Below are positions 58,937 through 64,000 of a stretch of DNA of 64,000 nt, one piece after another; within the stretch, counting starts at the first letter, position 1; every line of letters starts with the position of its first letter. The notes beneath the pieces are model-generated. The model saw only the letters and a program-made list of their open reading frames with translations, made no database searches and was not told the origin of the DNA. The stretch is from positions 124,001 to 188,000 of the forward strand of contig CALMZV010000028.1 of NCBI GenBank assembly GCA_937870755.1. Reading direction: 5' to 3'. The position numbers and the translations under genes were made by a program. The stretch comes from an uncultured Methylocystaceae bacterium (GTDB taxonomy: Bacteria; Pseudomonadota; Alphaproteobacteria; Rhizobiales; Beijerinckiaceae).

Positions 58937-60026
58937 GAATCGCGTCATCCCCTGTCTCGATGTGAAGGACGGGCGCGTGGTCAAGGGCGTGAATTTCGTC
59001 GGCCTGCGCGACGCCGGCGATCCGGTGGAATGCGCCATCGCGTACGATGCGGCCGGCGCGGACGAATTGTGCTTCCTCGACATCACGGCGACACACGAAA
59101 ACCGCGGAATCATTCTCGATGTCGTGCAGCGCACGGCGGAGGCGTGTTTCATGCCGCTGACGGTCGGTGGCGGCGTGCGCACGCTCGACGACATTCGCAG
59201 GTTGCTGCTTGCCGGCGCCGACAAGGTTTCGATCAACTCGGCGGCGGTCGCCAACCGCGATTTCGTGCGCGAGGCCGCCGGGAAGTTCGGTTCCCAATGC
59301 ACGGTCGTAGCGATCGACGCCAAGCGCGTCGCGGAAGGGCGCTGGGAGATTTTCACGCACGGCGGCCGCAAGCCGACGGGTATCGAAGCGATCGGTTTCG
59401 CACGCGAGGTGGTGGCGCTGGGCGCCGGCGAACTACTCCTGACCTCCATGGATCGCGACGGAACGCGCAGCGGGTTCGATCTCGAACTGACCCGTGCGGT
59501 GGCCGACGCCGTCTCCGTGCCTGTCATCGCGTCCGGCGGGGTCGGCGAGCTCGACCATCTGGTGGACGGCGTTCGTCTCGGCCACGCTTCAGCCGTTCTG
59601 GCCGCGTCCATTTTTCATTTCGGCGAGTTTTCCATACGCCAGGCCAAGGAGCATATGGCGCGCGCAGGCCTGCCGATGCGCCTCGACTTTGCCGCCTCGG
59701 AGCCGTTCGGCCTCGAAAAGCTGCGCGAAATCGTCGCCGAGCGTGCGCGCAACGCCGACAAACCGTCCTACACCCGCGCGCTTCTGGAAGCGGGGCCGCC
59801 GCGCATCGCCAAGAAACTTGGCGAAGAGGCGGTCGAAACCGCGCTCGCCGCCTGTATCGGCTCGGATCAGGATGTGATCGCCGAAACAGCCGATCTCCTG
59901 TATCATCTCATGGTGTTGCTGGAGGCGCGCGCCATAGCTCTGGACGACGTTTTCGCCGAGCTGCAGAAGCGGACGCGCCAGTCGGGTCTCGAAGAAAAGG
60001 CCGCGCGCGGCGCGTCGGGCGGATGA
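58929..60026 (+). CDS. hisF: HisF-HisE fusion: IGP synthase cyclase + phosphoribosyl-ATP pyrophosphohydrolase
   Basis: One uninterrupted 365-residue frame. Residues 1-~252 are a complete HisF barrel: [20 protein letters not shown] with D11, and [13 protein letters not shown] with the second catalytic Asp. From about 256 the sequence is a complete His[28 protein letters not shown] and [15 protein letters not shown], ending QSGLEEKAA. HisE removes pyrophosphate from PR-ATP, step two; HisF closes the imidazole ring, step five. These are normally two neighbouring genes in this order. GTG 58929 has GGAG six bases upstream; ATG 58917 is possible. Confidence 0.92.
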   Translation: MLKNRVIPCLDVKDGRVVKGVNFVGLRDAGDPVECAIAYDAAGADELCFLDITATHENRGIILDVVQRTAEACFMPLTVGGGVRTLDDIRRLLLAGADKVSINSAAVANRDFVREAAGKFGSQCTVVAIDAKRVAEGRWEIFTHGGRKPTGIEAIGFAREVVALGAGELLLTSMDRDGTRSGFDLELTRAVADAVSVPVIASGGVGELDHLVDGVRLGHASAVLAASIFHFGEFSIRQAKEHMARAGLPMRLDFAASEPFGLEKLREIVAERARNADKPSYTRALLEAGPPRIAKKLGEEAVETALAACIGSDQDVIAETADLLYHLMVLLEARAIALDDVFAELQKRTRQSGLEEKAARGASGG

Positions 60027-60027
60027 C

Positions 60028-61002
60028 ATGCACAGACTGATCGAGAAAGACGCCGACGACGCTCCGGCCGCCGTGTCGCCCTATCGCTATTTCACGCGGC
60101 GGGAGTGGGCGGAACTGCGCGCCGACACGCCGCTGACGCTGACCATCGACGACCTGACGAAGCTGCAGTCGATGAATGATCCCATTTCGCTCGAAGAAGT
60201 GGTCGCGATCTATCTGCCGCTGTCGCGCCTGCTCGCGCTCTATGTCGCGGCGACGCAGGGTCTGTTCAAGGCCACCCAGCGCTTTCTCGGCGCTGAGGAC
60301 GGGAAGGTGCCTTATATCATCGGCGTCGCCGGATCGGTCGCCGTCGGAAAGTCGACGTCCGCGCGCGTATTGCAGGCGCTGCTCTCGCGCTGGCCGAACA
60401 CGCCGAAGGTGCAGTTGGTCACGACCGACGGTTTTCTGCTGCCAAACGCGGCGCTCGAGCGCGAAGGCCTCATGGACAAGAAGGGCTTTCCCGAAAGCTA
60501 CGACCATAGCGCGCTGGTGCGGTTTCTGTCCGAGGTGAAGGCAGGCATGGCGCGCGTGTCGGCGCCCGTCTATTCCCATCTGACCTACGACGTCGTGGAA
60601 GGCGAGAAAATTTACGTCGACCGCCCGGACATTCTCATTGTCGAGGGCGTCAACGTGCTGCAGCCGAGCAGACTGACGCGGGACGCCAGGGATGTTCCGT
60701 TCGTATCCGACTTTTTCGATTTCTCGGTTTATCTCGACGCCGAGGAGAGCGTGCTCGAGCGCTGGTACGTCGATCGCTTCATGCGGCTGCGCCAGACCGC
60801 GTTCCGCGATCCGAAGTCCTACTTCCGGAAATACGCGGACCTGAGCGATGCTGATGCGCAGGCCACGGCGCGCGATATCTGGGCGCGCATCAATCTGCGC
60901 AATTTGCACGAGAACATATTTCCGACGCGCGCGCGCGCGAGCCTCGTGCTGACCAAGGGTCCCAATCACTCGATCGAGCGTGTGGCGCTGCGCAAGCTTT
61001 GA
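60028..61002 (+). CDS. coaA: pantothenate kinase, type I
   Basis: 324 residues with P-loop GSVAVGKS at 102-109, the [10 protein letters not shown] motif and [11 protein letters not shown] near the C-terminus. It phosphorylates pantothenate, the first and feedback-controlled step of CoA synthesis. It starts one base after the hisF-hisE stop, ending the histidine operon, as in many alphaproteobacteria. Convergent with the binding protein gene. Confidence 0.96.
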   Translation: MHRLIEKDADDAPAAVSPYRYFTRREWAELRADTPLTLTIDDLTKLQSMNDPISLEEVVAIYLPLSRLLALYVAATQGLFKATQRFLGAEDGKVPYIIGVAGSVAVGKSTSARVLQALLSRWPNTPKVQLVTTDGFLLPNAALEREGLMDKKGFPESYDHSALVRFLSEVKAGMARVSAPVYSHLTYDVVEGEKIYVDRPDILIVEGVNVLQPSRLTRDARDVPFVSDFFDFSVYLDAEESVLERWYVDRFMRLRQTAFRDPKSYFRKYADLSDADAQATARDIWARINLRNLHENIFPTRARASLVLTKGPNHSIERVALRKL

Positions 61003-61014
61003 TGCGCGTTGTTC

Positions 61015-62109
61015 CTATCGCCCGAGTTTGACGCGTGACCATTCGCGCGTGATGACTTTTTGCATCGCCGGATCCTTCATGCCGACGACGAAAATGCGCT
61101 TCATGGTCGCGTCGTCCGGAAAAATGTCCTTGTTGTCGACGAGCGCGGCGGGAAGATGCGCGCGCGAGGCGGGTACGGGATTGACGAAGTTGGTCAGAAG
61201 CGTGTTGCGCGCTGCGATCTCGGGCCGCATCAGGAAATCGAGAAAGCGGTGTGCGTCGGCCACGTTTTTCGCGTCCTTGGGAATTGCGAACGAATCGATC
61301 GACATCAGCGTGCCCTCGCGCGGGATCGCGTAGGCGATCTCGACGCCATTGTTGGCTTCGCGCGCGCGGTTGCGCGCCTGCAGCGAATCGCCGGCCCAGC
61401 CGACCGCCACGCAGATGTCCCCGTTCGCCAGCGCGTTGATGTATTCGGAGGAGTGAAACTTGCGGATCGATCGCCGCACGCCGGCGATCAGATCGGCGGC
61501 GCGTTTGATGTCGCCCGCAGAGGTCAGGTTTGGATCGAGGCCGAGATATTTGGCGGCGATCGCCAGAATGTCCTCGGGGCTGTCGAGAAAATAAACGCCG
61601 CAATCTGCGAGCTTGGCGAGAATCTGAGGCTTGAGCACAATGTCCCAGGAATCGACCTTCTGCTCGCCGAGCCGTTCGCGCACCTTCTTGACATTGTAGG
61701 CGATGCCGGTCGTCGACCACATATACGGAACGGAATACGCCCCGCCGGGGTCGAAAACGTTCATGCGTTGCACGATCTGGGGATCGAGCTCCTTGAGATT
61801 GGGGAGCAGCGCCTTGTCGATCTTCTGGTAGACGCCCGCCTGAATCTGGCGTTGCAGGAAACTCGAGGTCGGCGCCACGAGATCGTAGCCGGTTGCGCCG
61901 GCGAGGAGTCGAGTCTCCAGCGTCTCGTTGGAATCATAGGTGTCGTAGGCGACCCTGACGCCTGTCTCACGGGTGAAATCCTCGATCGCCTTCGGATCGA
62001 TATAGTCGCTCCAGTTGGCGACGTTGAGCGTCTTGTGTTGCGCGAACGAAGGCGCGGGCGCCAGCAGCGCACAGGCCAGAGCGGCGCATGCCGCAAGTTT
62101 ATGAATCAT
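61015..62109 (-). CDS. polyamine-type ABC transporter substrate-binding protein (PotD/PotF-like)
   Basis: A 364-residue periplasmic binding protein. A signal peptide (MIHKLAACAALACALLAPAPSFA) ends near residue 23 and the mature part starts QHKTLNVANWSDYIDPKAIEDF, close to PotF. It would bind putrescine or a related amine and deliver it to a membrane transporter. No permease or ATPase gene is nearby, so it is an orphan in this window. A second ATG at 62124 would add five residues. Its own promoter must lie in the short gap after the napC terminator. Confidence 0.9.
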   Translation of the reverse strand: MIHKLAACAALACALLAPAPSFAQHKTLNVANWSDYIDPKAIEDFTRETGVRVAYDTYDSNETLETRLLAGATGYDLVAPTSSFLQRQIQAGVYQKIDKALLPNLKELDPQIVQRMNVFDPGGAYSVPYMWSTTGIAYNVKKVRERLGEQKVDSWDIVLKPQILAKLADCGVYFLDSPEDILAIAAKYLGLDPNLTSAGDIKRAADLIAGVRRSIRKFHSSEYINALANGDICVAVGWAGDSLQARNRAREANNGVEIAYAIPREGTLMSIDSFAIPKDAKNVADAHRFLDFLMRPEIAARNTLLTNFVNPVPASRAHLPAALVDNKDIFPDDATMKRIFVVGMKDPAMQKVITREWSRVKLGR

Positions 62110-62213
62110 CCTTACGTCGCCCATCTACTCCGAACGTGACGGCAGGAAATTGCGATGCCGCTCGAATGTCAATTCGAAATGCATTGAGCGGGAACGGGAC
62201 AGGGCTGCAAACC

Positions 62214-62245
62214 AAAAACCCCGCGTCGCGGGGACGCGGGGCTTT
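62214..62245 (-). terminator. Rho-independent terminator of the nap operon
   Basis: On the minus strand the 7-bp stem CCCCGCG/CGCGGGG, with extra pairing inside its nine-base loop, is followed by five T. It lies twenty bases after the napC stop. The opposite strand also has a short T-run (CTTTC), so it may work for the other direction weakly. Confidence 0.88.
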
Positions 62246-62264
62246 CATGTAAGCGAGCGTCGGC

Positions 62265-62993
62265 TCAGCGCGTCGCCTTCGCCTTGGCGAGATCGGCGTC
62301 CTGCAGGAAGTCGACGAGCTTCTGGACCGGCCCGACATTGTCGATATTGGCCAGCATTTCCTGATAGGCCTCCTGGGCGCGCGGCGGCAGTTTGTGCGCA
62401 ACGCCCTGATGGCAGTCGATGCAGGTCTTGCCTTGCGTCAGCGCGGCCTGGTGGACCTTGGACGCGCGCGGCTCCTGCAGCGACAGATCCATGTAGTCGA
62501 ACTTGTGGCAGTTGCGACACTCGCGCGAATCCGTCGTCTTCATCGACCGCCAGACGCTCTTCGACATGCTCAGGCGATGGTCGTTGAACTTCTGCGGCGT
62601 GTCGATCGTGCCGAGCGCCTTGTGCAGCAATTCGTTCGACGCCTGAATTTTGCGCACCACTTTGTGCGTCCACTCCTTCGGAACATGGCAGTCCGGGCAG
62701 CTTGCGCGCACGCCGGTCTTGTTCGAATAGTGGACGGTGTTGCGATACTCGAGGAACACATTCTGTTTCATCTCATGGCAGGAGATGCAGAATTGCTCCG
62801 TGTTCGTGGCTTCCATCGCCCAGTTGAAACCACCCCAGAACAGAATGCCGCCAGCGAAAGCGACAATGGCGATCAGGCCCCACGCCGTTCGCACGGCCGG
62901 CGACAGGAACCAGCGCACAAATCGCCGTATCGGACCGCCGCGGCGTTGGCCGTCGGCCGGCGCCGCCTTCTTGGAATTTTCGGTATCCGTCAT
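62265..62993 (-). CDS. napC: NapC/NirT tetraheme quinol dehydrogenase
   Basis: 242 residues: a cytoplasmic basic N-terminus, one membrane helix (about 37-58) and a periplasmic domain with four CxxCH heme motifs at 69-73, 99-103, 159-163 and 191-195. It oxidises quinol and passes electrons to NapB-NapA for periplasmic nitrate reduction. Last gene of the operon, with a strong terminator behind it. It begins twelve bases after napB. Confidence 0.96.
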   Translation of the reverse strand: MTDTENSKKAAPADGQRRGGPIRRFVRWFLSPAVRTAWGLIAIVAFAGGILFWGGFNWAMEATNTEQFCISCHEMKQNVFLEYRNTVHYSNKTGVRASCPDCHVPKEWTHKVVRKIQASNELLHKALGTIDTPQKFNDHRLSMSKSVWRSMKTTDSRECRNCHKFDYMDLSLQEPRASKVHQAALTQGKTCIDCHQGVAHKLPPRAQEAYQEMLANIDNVGPVQKLVDFLQDADLAKAKATR

Positions 62994-63005
62994 GGCCCCC
63001 TCCCG

Positions 63006-63452
63006 TCAGTTCGCCTGCGTGGCGTTGCGGAAGGAATTGCCGACCAGCGGTTTCGCGTCCGCCTGTGGCACGTGGCATTGCTGACAGAAATACCGCGTTC
63101 CGGAGACCTTATCGAGCCGCACGCCCTGCCGGTCCACATAGTGCGTTTCGGAAATCTTCGGCGCGTTGAAGCGCGTATTTCCGGGCCAGTCATGGCAACC
63201 CATGCACGCATTGTTGCCGACCGTGACCTGATAGCCGTCGACCTTGTGCGGGATCAGCGGCGGCTGCTGGCGATAGGCGCGGCCGAAACCTTCCGCAGGC
63301 ATCGATTGCTTGTAGAGATCGGGCGGGGCGCCGCTCTCGGTCAGAGGCGTTTCGCGCAGGGTCTTGGTCTCCTGAGCAGCGCCATACGCGACCAAACTGA
63401 CGCTGGCGACTAGAACCGCCACGACGGGCAGAAGGAGTTTCGGCGTGGCCAT
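63006..63452 (-). CDS. napB: periplasmic nitrate reductase diheme cytochrome NapB
   Basis: 148 residues with a Sec signal peptide (about 1-26) and two CxxCH motifs, C83-H87 (ACMGCHDW) and C123-H127 (FCQQCHV). The intervening RFNAPKISETHYVDRQG is typical of NapB. It relays electrons from NapC to the molybdenum subunit NapA. It starts four bases after the napH stop. Confidence 0.95.
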   Translation of the reverse strand: MATPKLLLPVVAVLVASVSLVAYGAAQETKTLRETPLTESGAPPDLYKQSMPAEGFGRAYRQQPPLIPHKVDGYQVTVGNNACMGCHDWPGNTRFNAPKISETHYVDRQGVRLDKVSGTRYFCQQCHVPQADAKPLVGNSFRNATQAN

Positions 63453-63456
63453 GGGT

Positions 63457-64000
63457 CTATCCTTTCGCAAGGGAAGAGGTTGAAGCGATGGGCTCGGCCA
63501 TCGCGCCCGACGAGCGTCGGGCTGGTTCGGTTCTCGTGTCGAAACGATGTGCGAAGCGGAACACGCTTTCCGGACACACATCGATACAGGCGCCGCACAG
63601 CGTGCAATCGGCGCCGAGAATGACCGGGCTCGCGCCCGTCTTCTCGCCGCGCAACGCCGGCGGGATGACATGCGGCTCCGGGCAAACCGCGAAACATTCC
63701 ATGCAATCGTCGCAGGCCGCGCGCGCGGGCGCTGCGACGCGCAGAAGCGAGGCCTTGCCGATCGCGCCGTAGGCGGCGCCGACCGGGCAGATATGGCCGC
63801 ACCATCCGTGTTTGGCGACCAGAAGATCGAATACGAACACGGCGCCCGCGCCTGCGAGACCGAACCACATGCCAAACACCAGCGCCCGATGGAACGCGGT
63901 GATCGGATTGACGAGTTCCCAGGCAACCGCGCCCGTCACGGCCGAGACGGCAATGACGCCGAACGCGAGATAGTTGCGAAAGGCCGGCCGCAATCTGGCC
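63457..64000 (-). CDS. napH: NapH ferredoxin-type quinol dehydrogenase component, 3' end
   Basis: The C-terminal ~180 residues of a gene that enters from the right edge. It shows two membrane helices (FGVIAVSAVTGAVAWELV and LVFGMWFGLAGAGAVFVFDLL), the CGHICP loop, and two [4Fe-4S] sites (CDDCMECFAVCPEP and CTLCGACIDVCPE). In NapH it draws electrons from quinol together with NapG. Its presence before napB-napC implies a napAGHBC-type operon, unlike the napEDABC type lacking napGH. The first four membrane helices' start is outside the window. Confidence 0.93.
   Translation of the reverse strand, partial: ARLRPAFRNYLAFGVIAVSAVTGAVAWELVNPITAFHRALVFGMWFGLAGAGAVFVFDLLVAKHGWCGHICPVGAAYGAIGKASLLRVAAPARAACDDCMECFAVCPEPHVIPPALRGEKTGASPVILGADCTLCGACIDVCPESVFRFAHRFDTRTEPARRSSGAMAEPIASTSSLAKG

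Noticed and set aside
1-64000. CRISPR arrays, insertion sequences, integrases or prophage genes
   Set aside because: I looked for evenly spaced direct repeats, terminal inverted repeats and transposase motifs on both strands and saw none.

Overview
The window is a gene-dense, GC-rich stretch of chromosome from an alphaproteobacterium, most likely a member of the Hyphomicrobiales (Rhizobiales). The evidence is gene order and content: the blocks parB-parA-rsmG-mnmG-mnmE-rho-hemE, maf-coaE-dnaQ/secB-Tim44-mltA-smr, metK-XRE-trmB, lnt-corC-ybeY-phoH-miaB, and hisB-DUF2628-hisH-hisA-hisF(E)-coaA next to hslVU follow the usual layout near the replication origin in that order. I cannot name the family or genus from sequence alone. 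No insertion sequence, prophage, CRISPR array or toxin island was seen. Almost everything is core housekeeping, and I did not find a clear undescribed system.

Layout. 0-9 kb: the 5' end of a DUF808 gene, tRNA-Gly(GCC), an operon of a thioredoxin-TPR chaperone, a Lon-N protein and a Trm112-like protein, an ammonium transporter behind a probable sigma-54 promoter, tesB, ftsK behind a CtrA-type box, a LolA-like protein and xthA. 9-16 kb: a cyclic-nucleotide-fold protein and an atypical response regulator facing an L,D-transpeptidase-like gene, then yggS, leuS-lptE-holA. 15.6-24 kb: the partition and origin block with two parS-like sites and a candidate oriC between hemE and the PEP synthase regulatory protein gene. 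24-31 kb: maf, coaE, dnaQ, secB, Tim44-like, mltA, smr, an XRE regulator and an adenosine-kinase-like sugar kinase. 31-36 kb: an intergenic repeat, dnaA with an 800-bp upstream region, rpsT, enoyl-CoA hydratase, cysK. 36-44 kb: dut, coaBC, ubiB, ubiE, mutM, a YgjP-type metallohydrolase, trmB and metK with a structured leader. 44-54 kb: XRE, lnt, corC, ybeY, phoH, miaB, plsC, rimI, tsaB, a NifU-like protein, a universal stress protein, trpS. 54-64 kb: hslU, hslV, the histidine operon with a hisF-hisE fusion, coaA, an orphan polyamine-type binding protein, and the 3' end of a periplasmic nitrate reductase operon (napH-napB-napC) that runs off the right edge.

Together the genes cover replication initiation and segregation (DnaA, ParAB, parS, FtsK, HolA, DnaQ), tRNA and rRNA modification, envelope biogenesis (LptE, Lnt, LolA, MltA, SecB), cofactor and histidine synthesis, and nitrogen handling (Amt, Nap). 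The observations most worth checking are the hisF-hisE fusion, the CtrA box before ftsK, the sigma-54 promoter before amt, the parS site that contains the mnmG start codon, the candidate oriC, the degenerate sensor pair at 9-10 kb, and the tandem hairpins before metK.
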